Part shown: piece by piece, positions 24,817 to 33,821 of the stretch
How positions within the stretch are numbered: the first letter of the stretch is position 1
Layout: every line of letters begins with the position of its first letter
From: Caproicibacter sp047777415
GTDB taxonomy: Bacteria > Bacillota > Clostridia > Oscillospirales > Acutalibacteraceae
Reading direction: 5' to 3'
Length of the DNA: 64,000 nucleotides
Assembly (NCBI GenBank): GCA_047777415.1
Contig: JBKEEO010000002.1
Coordinates: 930,001-994,000 of the forward strand
Position numbers and translations under genes: made by a program
The notes under the pieces: model-generated
Databases searched by the model: none
Told to the model about the DNA's origin: nothing
The model's input: the letters and a program-made list of their open reading frames with translations, nothing else

Positions 24817-25935
24817 TTATTTGAAATACATGTAATACTGGCAGCGAATCATGCCGTTATACAGTTTTCGTCTTTTGTCTGCTTTACGCCCAAAGCACCT
24901 TTCAAACATATCATCCGGACTGATGATGGAATAGCTCCAAAAAGGCTTGCGTTCAAAAGCACGCCCCATGATTCGGTATATCTCCTGTGCCTGTTTTAAA
25001 TCCAGCAATCGTTCTCCGTAAGGCGGGTTGCAAATAACACAACCGGTGTCCCACTCCGCGCAAAATTGCGATATATCCCGTTTTTCCGCGTGGACACAGT
25101 CCCCCACTCCGGCCTTTCGGGCATTTTCCAATGTCAAGGCAATCGCTGCCGGGTCAATGTCATAGCCGAACGCTTCAAACGGTACGTCGCGCCGCTCAAG
25201 CTCACGCGCGCGCTCTCGTTCCCTTCGCCAAACTTCCCCGCTAATTTGAGAAAACCCCTCCGCCGCAAATGACCGATTTAAACCCGGTGCTATATTTCTC
25301 GCATGCATCGCACCTTCAATCAATACGGTACCCGAACCGCAGAACGGATCGATGAGGTTAGCATCCCTGCGCACACGGGAAAGTGCAACCATCGCAGCGG
25401 CCAGTGTTTCTTTAATCGGAGCTTTGGCCGAATTGGCGCGATATCCCCTTTTGTGCAATCCTTCGCCCGATGTATCAATCATGAGGCTGACGCGATCCTT
25501 TAAAATTAAAAAACGAATCTGATATTTCGTTCCTGTTTCTTCAAACCACTGAACAGAATATTTTTGTTTTAAGCGTTCCACAATCGCCTTTTTGACAATC
25601 GCTTGGCAGTCCGGCACGCTTTTGAGCTTTGAGGACAAGCTGGAACCTTTCACGGGGAACGCGTCCTTTCGTCCAATCCAGCGCTCCCACGGCAGTGCTT
25701 TCACTCCTTGAAACAAATCTTCAAAGCTGAGAGCCGTAAACTCTCCCATAAAAATCAGGATTCGCTCCCCACACCGTGACCAAAGATTGGCGCGGGCAAG
25801 CATTTCCGCCGAACCGGAAAAAATAACCCTCCCATTCTGGGTTTCCACGTCTTGGGCTCCCATACGTCTGAGTTCATCCGCGGCAAGACCTTCCACCCCT
25901 AAAAGGCAGGGACAGACCATTCTAAATTTTTCCAC
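24817..25935 (-). CDS. THUMP-domain 23S rRNA methyltransferase (RlmL/YpsC-like)
   Basis: A 372-residue class I SAM-dependent RNA methyltransferase. The N-terminal part is a ferredoxin-like/THUMP RNA-binding region; the C-terminal part has the SAM motif DPFCGSGTVLIEGAM and the N2-guanine methyltransferase motif CNPPYGERL. I choose the GTG at 25935, which has GAGGAGAG seven bases upstream. A start further upstream would run through the terminator hairpin of the preceding gene. It probably methylates a 23S rRNA guanine. Confidence 0.88.
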   Translation of the reverse strand: MEKFRMVCPCLLGVEGLAADELRRMGAQDVETQNGRVIFSGSAEMLARANLWSRCGERILIFMGEFTALSFEDLFQGVKALPWERWIGRKDAFPVKGSSLSSKLKSVPDCQAIVKKAIVERLKQKYSVQWFEETGTKYQIRFLILKDRVSLMIDTSGEGLHKRGYRANSAKAPIKETLAAAMVALSRVRRDANLIDPFCGSGTVLIEGAMHARNIAPGLNRSFAAEGFSQISGEVWRRERERARELERRDVPFEAFGYDIDPAAIALTLENARKAGVGDCVHAEKRDISQFCAEWDTGCVICNPPYGERLLDLKQAQEIYRIMGRAFERKPFWSYSIISPDDMFERCFGRKADKRRKLYNGMIRCQYYMYFK

Positions 25936-25950
25936 TGTATCTCTCCTCAG

Positions 25951-25983
25951 AAAGAAGGGGCCGCACCCGGCAGCCCCTTTTTC
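25951..25983 (-). terminator. Terminator after hpf
   Basis: On the minus strand AGGGGCTGC-CGGGT-GCGGCCCCT is a GC-rich stem followed by TCTTTC. It separates hpf from the methyltransferase gene. The tail is only moderately U-rich. Confidence 0.65.
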
Positions 25984-26009
25984 CATAGTATTACTGTTAA
26001 TCCGCAGAG

Positions 26010-26543
26010 TTATTCGGCATCAGGCGTCAGCAGTCCGTAATTGCCGTCCCTGCGTTTATAAACAACATTGATCTCATTGTCCTCTTCATTGCGAAACATG
26101 AAGAATTGATGTCCCAATAAATTCATCTGCAAAATGGCTTCTTCCACACTCATGGGCTTTACGAAAAAATGTTTTGTGCGGACAACTTTATATTCGTCAG
26201 GTTCCTCATTAGCCTTCGGGAACGGCTGAACATCTTCCGTAAGAGCTGAAGAGTGTATCTTTTTGTCAAGGCGAGCCTTATTTCTGCGGATTTGACTTGC
26301 CAGGGCACTGATCACATCATCCAAGGCATCATTCATTTCATCGGCGGTTTTTTCCGCGCGATAATACATTCCGCGGGAATGGATGGTGATTTCCACAGTC
26401 TGGCGGTTTTTCATAACGGTAACCACAACTTTCGCCTGAGCATCTTCATCGAATATACGGTCGAATCGAGAAAGCTTTTTTGCGACCAATTCTTTGAAAT
26501 GATCCCGCAGGTTTACTTTTCTGCCTGTAATCGTGATCTTCAT
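26010..26543 (-). CDS. hpf: Ribosome hibernation promoting factor, long form
   Basis: This 177-residue protein binds idle ribosomes and drives 100S dimer formation in stationary phase. The N-terminal HPF/RaiA domain (MKITITGRKVNL to about residue 100) is followed by a linker and the C-terminal dimerisation domain (VVRTKHFFVKPMSVEEAILQ), so it is the long form. The start is the ATG at 26543 with AAAGGAGATG upstream; the open frame extends 57 codons further but is non-coding there. Confidence 0.96.
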   Translation of the reverse strand: MKITITGRKVNLRDHFKELVAKKLSRFDRIFDEDAQAKVVVTVMKNRQTVEITIHSRGMYYRAEKTADEMNDALDDVISALASQIRRNKARLDKKIHSSALTEDVQPFPKANEEPDEYKVVRTKHFFVKPMSVEEAILQMNLLGHQFFMFRNEEDNEINVVYKRRDGNYGLLTPDAE

Positions 26544-26629
26544 GAAAACATCTCCTTTAGCGTACTCTGGCGGAAATCTTTCGCCATCTATACTATAACA
26601 TACGCCAAAGAAAAAGGAAATAGCGGCTT

Positions 26630-27472
26630 TTAAATTGTTACAGTTGCATGGCGGGTTACATGACATCCCACATTGACCGCCACCGGCAGACCTGCGATGT
26701 GTGTGGGATACCACTCAACGGCGACCGCAAATGCTGTTGTTTTGCCGCCGAACCCCTGCGGGCCGATATTGAGTTCGTTCACCTTTTCAAGCATCCTGCG
26801 CTCCAAATCGGCGTAAAAAGGATCAGAATTCGGCTCCGACACCGGCCTGCAAAGCGCTTTTTTGGCAAGGAAAGCACACAGTTCAAAATCCCCGCCGATG
26901 CCAACACCCAGCACCATCGGCGGGCATGGGTTACTCCCTGCATTTTTCGCCGTTTGCGCGACATAGTCAATGATGTCTTCCTCTGTCGCGGACGGTGTAA
27001 ACATCCGAATCTGACTCATATTCTCACTGCCAAAGCCTTTCGGGGCTACCAGCAAGTCCACCTTGTCACCGGGAACAATGCGTGTATGCAGAATCGCAGG
27101 TGTGTTATCACCCGTATTCACACGGCGCAGCGGATCTGCAACCATGGAACAGCGCAAAAGGCCATCCAAATAACCTCGGCGGACACCTTCATTCACGGCA
27201 TCTTCAAGACTGCCTCCCGTGAAGTGCACTTCCTGCCCAATTTCAGCGAATATCACAGCTGCTCCGGTATCCTGACAGATGGGCAAATTCAGATTCCTAG
27301 CAGCCTGCAAATTCGAGCAAAGATCTTCCAAAATAGGTCTCCCAATCGGAGAAGTTTCCTCCTCTGCGGAGCAGGCAATGCATTGTTCCAAATCTTTTGG
27401 CAGAACGCGATTTGCCTGGATGCAGAGCCGGGCTACCTCCTCCGTAATCCGTTCTACTGGAATGTCCCTCAC
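26630..27472 (-). CDS. Fumarate hydratase class I, alpha subunit
   Basis: This 280-residue protein matches the N-terminal/alpha part of the oxygen-sensitive 4Fe-4S fumarase or L-tartrate dehydratase family: PICQDTGAAVIFAEIGQ with a cluster cysteine, NPCPPMVLGVGIGG, and a C-terminal NVGCHVTRHATV. The beta subunit, usually the next gene, is absent; the next gene downstream is hpf. The start overlaps the amidohydrolase stop by 4 bases. It may pair with a beta subunit elsewhere in the genome. Fumarase versus tartrate dehydratase is not resolved. Confidence 0.85.
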   Translation of the reverse strand: MRDIPVERITEEVARLCIQANRVLPKDLEQCIACSAEEETSPIGRPILEDLCSNLQAARNLNLPICQDTGAAVIFAEIGQEVHFTGGSLEDAVNEGVRRGYLDGLLRCSMVADPLRRVNTGDNTPAILHTRIVPGDKVDLLVAPKGFGSENMSQIRMFTPSATEEDIIDYVAQTAKNAGSNPCPPMVLGVGIGGDFELCAFLAKKALCRPVSEPNSDPFYADLERRMLEKVNELNIGPQGFGGKTTAFAVAVEWYPTHIAGLPVAVNVGCHVTRHATVTI

Positions 27473-28638
27473 AGAGTATCGCCTCCAAAAACAACTTTTC
27501 CTTCCAATATGACGCAGAGTGGCTTGGATTCCAGACGGAGCGGATCCGAGTCAAAAACCGTAAGGTCTGCATCCTTTCCCTCTTCAATTGTGCCGACGCG
27601 GTCCGCAATGCCACAAATTTTTGCAGGATTCACGGTAATTGCGCGCAGCGCGTCTTCATGATCCATACCCTCCCGCACGGCAAGGGCGGCACAAAGCGGA
27701 AGATACTGCAGAGGTATTACAGGATGATCCGTAACAATTGCCGTCAAGATTCCGCTTTTTGCCAAAATTCCGGGACACGCAGGCGTTAAATTTCTCAATT
27801 CCGGTTTACTGCGATCACTTAAAATAGGGCCTGAAAGAACTCTCACGCGATCTCGAAGTAACCCGTCAGTAATGAGGTGTGCTTCCGTGCCGTGAACAAT
27901 GACATAATTAAGGTTGAATTCCTTTGCAATGCGAATAGCTGTGTAAATGTCATCGGCACGATGCGCATGAAAATGAACCTCAATTTCTCCGCGAAGTGCC
28001 GGTAAAAGGGATTCGCACTTGATATCATAATCCGGCGGATCCGCTTCCTCATCCGTTTTGGACTTCTCCAAACTCTGCATATATCTCTTTGCCTTAAACA
28101 GCTCTTCCCGAATCAGCGAAGCTGTGGCCATACGCGTGGATGGAGCCTCATTTTTTCCGTGATACACGGATTTCGGGTTTTCTCCCATGGCCATTTTAAT
28201 TGCAATCGGCGCTTTGACAATCATATCATCGATTCTTGTGCCGTACGTCTTAATGGCTGCAAGCTGCCCGCCAATCGGGTTGGCACTTCCCGGACCGGTT
28301 ACCACTGTAGTAACTCCGGCGGCAACCGCTTCCGAAAAGCACCGATCCATGGGGTTAATCGCGTCAACAGCGCGAAGCTGTGGTGAAACCGGATCGGTTT
28401 CTTCATTTCCATCGTCGCCTTCAAAGGTCAATCCATCTTCCCACATGCCGATATGGGTATGCGCATCGATAAAACCCGGATACAATCCCGCGCCATGAAG
28501 ATTCAATACCTTTTCGCCTGGATGCGGAGCAAGCTGTGCTGAAGAAACTGTTTCAATTTTTCCGTCTGTGACTCTGACTGAGCCTTTCGGGATGACATTT
28601 CCTGCCATGGTATGAATTTTCGCGTTACAGATTAGCAT
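27469..28638 (-). CDS. Amidohydrolase (imidazolonepropionase/dihydroorotase-like superfamily)
   Basis: A 389-residue TIM-barrel metal-dependent hydrolase. It has the HTHIGMWED metal motif near residue 60, HFHAHRADD and VHGTEAH in the middle, and ILTAIVTDHPV near residue 270 carrying the metal-binding Asp. The C-terminus returns to the sandwich domain (GTIEEGKDADLTVFDSDPL). The ATG at 28638 follows TTGGAGGG. Substrate is unknown; coupling with the fumarase subunit is a known pairing in my memory only loosely, so I infer nothing about pathway. Confidence 0.85.
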   Translation of the reverse strand: MLICNAKIHTMAGNVIPKGSVRVTDGKIETVSSAQLAPHPGEKVLNLHGAGLYPGFIDAHTHIGMWEDGLTFEGDDGNEETDPVSPQLRAVDAINPMDRCFSEAVAAGVTTVVTGPGSANPIGGQLAAIKTYGTRIDDMIVKAPIAIKMAMGENPKSVYHGKNEAPSTRMATASLIREELFKAKRYMQSLEKSKTDEEADPPDYDIKCESLLPALRGEIEVHFHAHRADDIYTAIRIAKEFNLNYVIVHGTEAHLITDGLLRDRVRVLSGPILSDRSKPELRNLTPACPGILAKSGILTAIVTDHPVIPLQYLPLCAALAVREGMDHEDALRAITVNPAKICGIADRVGTIEEGKDADLTVFDSDPLRLESKPLCVILEGKVVFGGDTL

Positions 28639-28652
28639 AGCACCCTCCAATG

Positions 28653-28681
28653 AAAAAAGCGGAGTGCGTGCACTCCGCAAG
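28653..28681 (-). terminator. Terminator after the S1-domain gene
   Basis: Minus-strand GCGGAGTG-CACG-CACTCCGC is a perfect 8-bp GC-rich stem followed by TTTTTT. It lies 25 bases past the S1-domain gene and just upstream of the amidohydrolase ribosome binding site. Confidence 0.85.
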
Positions 28682-28706
28682 TTTTTCCCTTGTGTTTTTA
28701 TTCATT

Positions 28707-29144
28707 TCATTTGGTTGAGCCGCCGTGCCGGGAAAAGCCGCCGCGTTTTTTTGATTCCATGCATCGCTTTAGGTCAGACATTTTCTCATCACTTGTCTGC
28801 TTAAATTTGGACAGCATATCTTCAAAATTGGTCGGTTCACGCCTCCTGTTAGGCTGCCACTCATAACGGCCCGGTCTGGAAGATTGGTTCCCTCCTCCTG
28901 ATTTGGCAGGTTCCGCAACCCTCTTCATGGAAAGACTGATTTTTCCTTCCGGGGTAATATTCAGAATTTTAACCTTGACCATCTGATTTTCCGATACGAA
29001 ATCTCGGATTTCCTTTACAAAGGTTGGGGCGACTTCCGAAATATGAACCATTCCGGTTTTACCCCCCGGAAGTTCCACAAACGCGCCAAAATTTGTTATG
29101 CCCGTAACTTTCCCTTCCAGAACCGTTCCTACCTCAAGCTGCAT
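28707..29144 (-). CDS. S1 RNA-binding domain protein (YabR-like)
   Basis: A 145-residue protein with one S1/OB domain at residues 1-75 (GTVLEGKVTGITNFGAFVEL, MVHISEVA, KVKILNITPEGKISLSMKR), then a low-complexity basic tail. It corresponds to B. subtilis YabR by position after divIC. It probably binds RNA or ribosomes. Confidence 0.88.
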   Translation of the reverse strand: MQLEVGTVLEGKVTGITNFGAFVELPGGKTGMVHISEVAPTFVKEIRDFVSENQMVKVKILNITPEGKISLSMKRVAEPAKSGGGNQSSRPGRYEWQPNRRREPTNFEDMLSKFKQTSDEKMSDLKRCMESKKRGGFSRHGGSTK

Positions 29145-29176
29145 ATGTAAGTGTTTTCCTCCTTAAACAGAGCTGT

Positions 29177-29479
29177 TTAATGTCCGCCTATATTAATAAA
29201 CACACGTTCACCCGGTTTGGCATAACCAAGCTCTTCCCTCGCCTTGCGCTCAAGATATTCGCTTTCCGTATCCGCCCCTGTGCTGAAAGCATGTTTAAGA
29301 TCTTCATTTTTTATTTCTTGAATTTTAATCTGCTGTTGAATTTCTTGCAATTCCTGGCGTTTTTTTTGAATTTGAACCTGCTGATTTATAAGTGCAATCA
29401 GCATATATGCCCCAAAAACAAAAACTGCAAGCCGGAGTAAAAAATTTTTTTTAGGTTTTCGATTTTCGAGTACCTTCAT
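29177..29479 (-). CDS. divIC: Septum formation initiator, FtsB/DivIC-like
   Basis: A 100-residue bitopic membrane protein: short cytoplasmic basic N-terminus, one membrane segment (about residues 15-31), and an extracellular coiled coil rich in Gln and Lys, ending with the SEYLERKAREELGYAKPGE motif typical of the family. It joins the FtsL/DivIB division complex. It overlaps yabQ by 29 bases. Position matches B. subtilis divIC. Confidence 0.9.
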   Translation of the reverse strand: MKVLENRKPKKNFLLRLAVFVFGAYMLIALINQQVQIQKKRQELQEIQQQIKIQEIKNEDLKHAFSTGADTESEYLERKAREELGYAKPGERVFINIGGH

Positions 29480-29993
29480 TTCTCCGCACGACCTTACGCT
29501 TTTGTCTGATCCAACGCAATCCGTTACGTCGATTATACACTAAATGTACCCTTTGTTTCAAGCGTTTTTTCCAATGCCACGCTAATTTTTTCAATAAATT
29601 TATTGCAGAACGCAATATTTGGGTAATCCATTCGGAAAATCTATGCAGTAAAGCGCCAAACGGATTAAACAGATAACGATACAAAAAATCGGAAATTGCC
29701 CGGAAAAAACATGCCGTCACCTGTCCAACAGTGAAATAGTATGCAGCCCATCCGAGCGCTTCCCCCACAAGCAGATAAAAGCGCACCGCGCCGCTGCCAA
29801 GTGGCAGCGCCAAAAGGAAAGAAAAAAAAGCACAGAAAACCATGTAAAAAAAATCTTGGAAAAATACAGCGCGCTCCTGAGAATGAAAAAAACTCCGCCA
29901 AATTCTCAAAATGTCATAAAGTGCACCCAGCAGAAAACCTCCCGCCACAGACGCAGCAAACCCGAATATTTGAAAGGAAAGGGGTGTAACCAA
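29451..29993 (-). CDS. yabQ: Spore cortex biosynthesis protein YabQ
   Basis: A 180-residue membrane protein with four or so hydrophobic segments in the first 110 residues (the family pattern GFLLGALYDILRIWRSFF) and a very basic C-terminal tail. YabQ is needed for cortex formation and locates in the forespore outer membrane in B. subtilis. It is downstream of yabP and upstream of divIC as in Bacillus. Confidence 0.88.
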   Translation of the reverse strand: MVTPLSFQIFGFAASVAGGFLLGALYDILRIWRSFFHSQERAVFFQDFFYMVFCAFFSFLLALPLGSGAVRFYLLVGEALGWAAYYFTVGQVTACFFRAISDFLYRYLFNPFGALLHRFSEWITQILRSAINLLKKLAWHWKKRLKQRVHLVYNRRNGLRWIRQKRKVVRRNEGTRKSKT

Positions 29994-30007
29994 CGCGGCT
30001 CACATCC

Positions 30008-30286
30008 CTATTTAAACAGGCGGTTCAAAAATCCGCCCGTTGTTGCCCGGTTGTCCGTGTAGGTCATTGATGTGATTTCTCCGTCGAGTATCAGTTCTCC
30101 CGAATCAACATTTAGTTTATTGATATGTAGATTCGTTCCGTGAATAACAAGCTCGCCCAAATCGGTATAGGCGACAACTGTTTGTTCGTCGAAACTGTCA
30201 ACATTGGAAACACCGGTGGCAGTAAGGGTTTTACGGTTTTCAAGAATCAAGCTGTGAGGTGTATGAACCGTTTTCTGTTCAGCCAA
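30008..30286 (-). CDS. yabP: Sporulation protein YabP
   Basis: The 92-residue product has the YabP/YqfC pattern: HSLILENRKTLTATGV, DSFDEQTVVAYTDLGELVI, HINKLNVDSGELILDGEI. I place the start at a TTG at 30286, seven bases after GGGAGG; the frame continues upstream without a binding site. It is expressed in the mother cell in related species. 14 bases separate it from yabQ. Confidence 0.9.
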   Translation of the reverse strand: MAEQKTVHTPHSLILENRKTLTATGVSNVDSFDEQTVVAYTDLGELVIHGTNLHINKLNVDSGELILDGEITSMTYTDNRATTGGFLNRLFK

Positions 30287-30356
30287 AAAGATCCCTCCCG
30301 CTTTGTACTGTTCCAATTGTATGCAAAAAAGGTGGGACATATACTTAATGCCCCAC

Positions 30357-30605
30357 CTACTCTTCAGAAAGAATTTGGTACAGATCCGAAGCCTGGCCCT
30401 TCCTCACGGTTTCACTGATGTTGAGTACTTTCACCTTAACACGGCGCGACCCTAACCCGATTTCAATCTGATCCCCGACTTTCACTTCATAGGACGCACG
30501 CGCAGGCTTGGAATTAACAAGCACACGACCGGCATCGCATGCTTCATTGGCCACGGTTCTGCGCTTGATTAGTCTTGATACCTTTAAATATTTATCCAGT
30601 CTCAT
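30357..30605 (-). CDS. S4-domain RNA-binding protein (RqcP/YabO-like)
   Basis: A single 82-residue S4 domain (MRLDKYLKVSRLIKRRTVANEACDAG...). In Firmicutes this protein, RqcP, works with RqcH in alanine tailing of stalled nascent chains; position before yabP matches B. subtilis yabO. Confidence 0.9.
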   Translation of the reverse strand: MRLDKYLKVSRLIKRRTVANEACDAGRVLVNSKPARASYEVKVGDQIEIGLGSRRVKVKVLNISETVRKGQASDLYQILSEE

Positions 30606-30630
30606 GTTTTTCCTTCCAACTAAATGAACG

Positions 30631-30660
30631 GGGCTGTAACAAGATCAGCGTTACAGTCCC
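30631..30660 (-). terminator. Hairpin after the HU gene
   Basis: GGGCTGTAAC (30631-30640) pairs with GTTACAGTCC (30650-30659) around a 9-base loop. It lacks a strong T-run on the minus strand, so read-through into the S4 gene is likely. Confidence 0.5.
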
Positions 30661-30683
30661 AAATTTCTTGAATCACAATATTT

Positions 30684-30959
30684 TTAATTAGCTGCTGCAT
30701 CCTTAAAGGCCTTGCCTGCCTTAAATGCAGGAACTCTGGATGCTGGAATTGTAATGGGGGAATTTGTTCTGGGATCGCGGCCTTGACGCTCGCTGCGGTT
30801 GCGGAGCTCAAATGTTCCAAAACCAACAATCTGTACTTTCTCATTCTTTGCTACCGTATCTACGATGGTGCTAAGCATTGCATTCACAGCACTGTCAGCA
30901 TCCTTTTTCGAAAGCCCCGTCTTTTCAGCCACAGCAGAAATTAATTCTGTTTTATTCAT
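30684..30959 (-). CDS. hup: HU family DNA-binding protein
   Basis: A 91-residue nucleoid protein: MNKTELISAVAEKTGLSKKD, VQIVGFGTFELRNR, and the beta-arm region GRDPRTNSPITIPASRVPAF. TGGAGGTC precedes the ATG at 30959. It sits inside the yab-like block between mazG and the S4 gene. Confidence 0.97.
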   Translation of the reverse strand: MNKTELISAVAEKTGLSKKDADSAVNAMLSTIVDTVAKNEKVQIVGFGTFELRNRSERQGRDPRTNSPITIPASRVPAFKAGKAFKDAAAN

Positions 30960-31023
30960 AATGTTGACCTCCATTGTTTATTATTCAACAGCAATTGCTG
31001 AGAATTTCAAAGTAGACCGCCTT

Positions 31024-31767
31024 CTAACCTTCCAGTCCAGAATTGTCGCAGTCAGATTGCTTTTCCTGCTCTTCAAATTGCGCAATAAAATCATCGCAGG
31101 TTTCCGACAAAGCTTGTTCAGCTTCGATATGCAAAATTCCGGAAATTTCAGCTACAGAGAATAAAAGTTGCCCTAAATTTTTTCGCTGCTCCTCTTGTGG
31201 AGTGGAATCAGCCGAATGTGTAAACAGCTTCACGCATTCTTCCAATCGATTGAGCGATTCGGAAAGTTCCAACTCTTCACCTGCTGCCTTGGCAGCCTTT
31301 TTCCGGATTTTTTGTGCACGCATCAAAGCGGGAAGAGCTTTGGAAACACCCTTTAACACCTGCGTGTTTGTTTTGCGGCCTTTTTCTTCTTTTTTAATTG
31401 CCTCCCAATTGGAAAGAACTTCCTCACTGTTTTTGGCGGAAACATCCCCAAAAACATGGGGATGGCGAAGAATCAGTTTTTTGCAAATTCCATCAACAAC
31501 ATCCGAAAATGAAAAAACATTCTGTTCTTTTTCCAGTTGCGAGTGAAAAACGACCTGTAAAAGTACATCTCCCAATTCCTCACAAAGAAGCTGTGAATCT
31601 GAAGTATCAATTGCTTCAACAGCTTCATAAGCTTCCTCCAAAAAATTATTGCGAATGCTTTTGTGAGTTTGCTCGCGATCCCATGGACATCCCTGCTCAG
31701 ATCGAAGAATCTCCATAATATGCAATAGATCGTCCATAGTATATGTTTCTTTTCTTATGAAATTCAA
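31024..31767 (-). CDS. mazG: Nucleoside triphosphate pyrophosphohydrolase MazG
   Basis: A 247-residue house-cleaning pyrophosphatase. Its N-terminal MazG domain has CPWDREQTHKSIRNNFLEEA with the metal-binding Glu cluster, and a second MazG-like half (ELGDVLLQVVFHSQLE and onward) follows. A TTG start at 31767 with GGGAG upstream gives the family-typical MNFIRKE N-terminus; the ATG at 31737 is the alternative. In B. subtilis the homologous region (YabN) is next to the same sporulation genes. Confidence 0.9.
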   Translation of the reverse strand: MNFIRKETYTMDDLLHIMEILRSEQGCPWDREQTHKSIRNNFLEEAYEAVEAIDTSDSQLLCEELGDVLLQVVFHSQLEKEQNVFSFSDVVDGICKKLILRHPHVFGDVSAKNSEEVLSNWEAIKKEEKGRKTNTQVLKGVSKALPALMRAQKIRKKAAKAAGEELELSESLNRLEECVKLFTHSADSTPQEEQRKNLGQLLFSVAEISGILHIEAEQALSETCDDFIAQFEEQEKQSDCDNSGLEG

Positions 31768-31813
31768 ATCAGTTTATCTCCCACTTTGTCAAACTCTGGC
31801 AACCGCTTATATT

Positions 31814-33577
31814 CTAACGTATCCAATGATGTTTTTCAAGTATTTTCACGATTTTTTGCCCCTTTGGCAACATTAAAATATCATGGCGGCTAAGCGCACG
31901 AAACCAAAGAATAAATATCATATAAAGAAATACGGCTGCAAAAATTGACAGCACTGTCGCCAAATCCTCGGAAATGAGTTTCGCTGCGGTTTTTTGAAAA
32001 AGCCAAGCGGCAGTCACGCTAATGCCAGAAGCAAGAAGGGGTTTCACAAAAATACCGAACAGATTTAACGTGACCTTTGTTTCGCGCATCAAAAGATACA
32101 GTGCAAGAAAAGTAATCAGAAAATAGCAAACCAATGTGCCGGTGCCCGCGCCCAGAACATTAATCTCCGGGATACCAACTAAGGTATAATTTAAAACAAC
32201 CTTGACAACCAAACCAACCACCAGCAGTTTAACCGGAAGATCCACTCTGCCCACCGCCTGCAGCATACTGTTCGTCGGTGTACTGATGGAGGCGAATATG
32301 GCGGCAAGTCCCATTACTACAAGGATTCTGCCCACAATGGTGGGAGCATTGCCGGAACGCAGCACAAGTTTTGCTATCGGTGTGGACAGCATAGAAATTC
32401 CCAATCCCGACGGAACAGCTATCAATGCGACGACTCTTAAAACAGATTCAATGCTGCGCTTGATTCTCTTTGGATCACCCTGGGTCCATGCCGCCGTTAC
32501 GCTTGGCAAAGCACTGACACCAAACGCCTGCGTAATTCCAGGCACAAGCATGAAAAATACAGTTGCATTGCTAAAACAGCCGAATAAAAAGGATGGCACC
32601 AGGTTCAGCTCAATATCGGACTGAGGTATAATCCCTTGATACATATTAAGTAAAACATCCGGACTGCTGTCCATAATATCCTTAATCCGAATTTGAAGAA
32701 AAGTACTGTCAACCAGCGTTGAAAGATTAACCGCAAGAGAACCCAGCGCAACAGGAATTGCCGTGCGAATCAGCCGGGAAGAAGTGACTCGCATGGGGCG
32801 GGGCTTTGGGGAACTGAGCAGCATATGTTTTGTAATTCCGTCACCGTTTCGTTTGTGATAAAACAAAAGGAAGAGGAATCCCATCATGCCGCCCAGCGTA
32901 ACACCGAACACAGCACCGGCGGAAGCATAAGGCAAGGTAGCAAGTTTCGCATATTCTTCCGATTGTACGGGTACTCCAAACACGGTGCCGGAATGTGCAA
33001 ATTCCTGCATTCCTTTCCATATGACCAGAGCAGCGGCACTGAGACCAAAAATCAGTCTGCACAGCGACTCAATCACTTCGGAAATCGCGGTTGGATACAT
33101 ATTGCGCAGGCCTTCGTAATATCCGCGGTAAATGGACATCATGCTCGTAAAAAAAACGGCCGGCGCCAATGTGTAAATCGCTGGCAAAGCGTTATCCGGG
33201 CTGCCGCTTAGCACATAATTTGCATAGGGTCTGGCTCCAAAAACCATTATGGAAAACGACAGAATACCCAAGATGAGAAAAATCCTGATGGAGGCCCGAT
33301 GTATCTGCCGTACGTCGCGAAAACGTCCTTGCACAGAATTTTCCGATACCAGTCTGGAAATAGCAATTGGAAAACCTGCTGTCGCCAAACTGTACAGTGG
33401 CGCGTAGAGAGAATAGGCATTAGAAAAGTAGCCATTTCCGGTTGGGGTCAAAATCCAAGTCAGAGGAATCTTAAAAAAAGCGCCGATCAGCTTTTCAATG
33501 ACGTACGCCGCCATGAGAATCAGTGCGCCATGCAGAAAGCTCTGCCGCCTTGCCGGGGGGACTTTCCTTTGCTCCAT
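31814..33577 (-). CDS. SpoVB-like polysaccharide/lipid flippase (MOP superfamily)
   Basis: A 587-residue protein with about fourteen hydrophobic segments. The start (GALILMAAYVIEKLIGAFFKIPLT) and FPIAISRLVSEN are typical of the SpoVB/YabM/MurJ-like group, which move lipid-linked peptidoglycan precursors during sporulation. It precedes mazG, as yabM does in Bacillus. Intact. Which of the several paralogues (SpoVB, YabM, YtgP) it equals is not resolved. Confidence 0.88.
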   Translation of the reverse strand: MEQRKVPPARRQSFLHGALILMAAYVIEKLIGAFFKIPLTWILTPTGNGYFSNAYSLYAPLYSLATAGFPIAISRLVSENSVQGRFRDVRQIHRASIRIFLILGILSFSIMVFGARPYANYVLSGSPDNALPAIYTLAPAVFFTSMMSIYRGYYEGLRNMYPTAISEVIESLCRLIFGLSAAALVIWKGMQEFAHSGTVFGVPVQSEEYAKLATLPYASAGAVFGVTLGGMMGFLFLLFYHKRNGDGITKHMLLSSPKPRPMRVTSSRLIRTAIPVALGSLAVNLSTLVDSTFLQIRIKDIMDSSPDVLLNMYQGIIPQSDIELNLVPSFLFGCFSNATVFFMLVPGITQAFGVSALPSVTAAWTQGDPKRIKRSIESVLRVVALIAVPSGLGISMLSTPIAKLVLRSGNAPTIVGRILVVMGLAAIFASISTPTNSMLQAVGRVDLPVKLLVVGLVVKVVLNYTLVGIPEINVLGAGTGTLVCYFLITFLALYLLMRETKVTLNLFGIFVKPLLASGISVTAAWLFQKTAAKLISEDLATVLSIFAAVFLYMIFILWFRALSRHDILMLPKGQKIVKILEKHHWIR

Positions 33578-33679
33578 TGTAACACATCCGTTTCCAGTTA
33601 ATAAGGGTCTGCGAAATCAATACAAACTATAAACTAAACCATAAAATATTATATTGCATGATGCATGGGACTATGAAAA

Positions 33680-33707
33680 TAAAAAAAGAGGGTTTTTCAC
33701 CCTCCGA
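33680..33707 (-). terminator. Terminator downstream of the zinc-ribbon gene
   Basis: Minus-strand GGAGGGTGAAAAACCCTC followed by TTTTTTT: a compact hairpin with a strong U-tract. Between it and the gene lies another hairpin (33771-33803). Confidence 0.8.
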
Positions 33708-33770
33708 CCCAATCATCAGCTTTCAACCGCAGACCGGCCTTTTGTGGGTCTTGTTTTATTCGCGCACGGG

Positions 33771-33803
33771 AAAGAAGCTGTCGTTGCCTAACGCGACAGC
33801 TTC
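33771..33803 (-). terminator. Hairpin directly after the zinc-ribbon gene
   Basis: GAAGCTGTCG and CGACAGCTTC form a 10-bp perfect stem around a loop. Its minus-strand tail is TTTCCC, a weak U-tract, so the next hairpin downstream is the better terminator. Confidence 0.55.
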
Positions 33804-33821
33804 CGTAAAATATGCTTTCGC

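Noticed and set aside
26648..27661. 337-codon plus-strand ORF opposite the fumarase subunit
   Set aside because: Shadow frame; composition rich in Arg, His and Cys, and it spans two real genes on the other strand.
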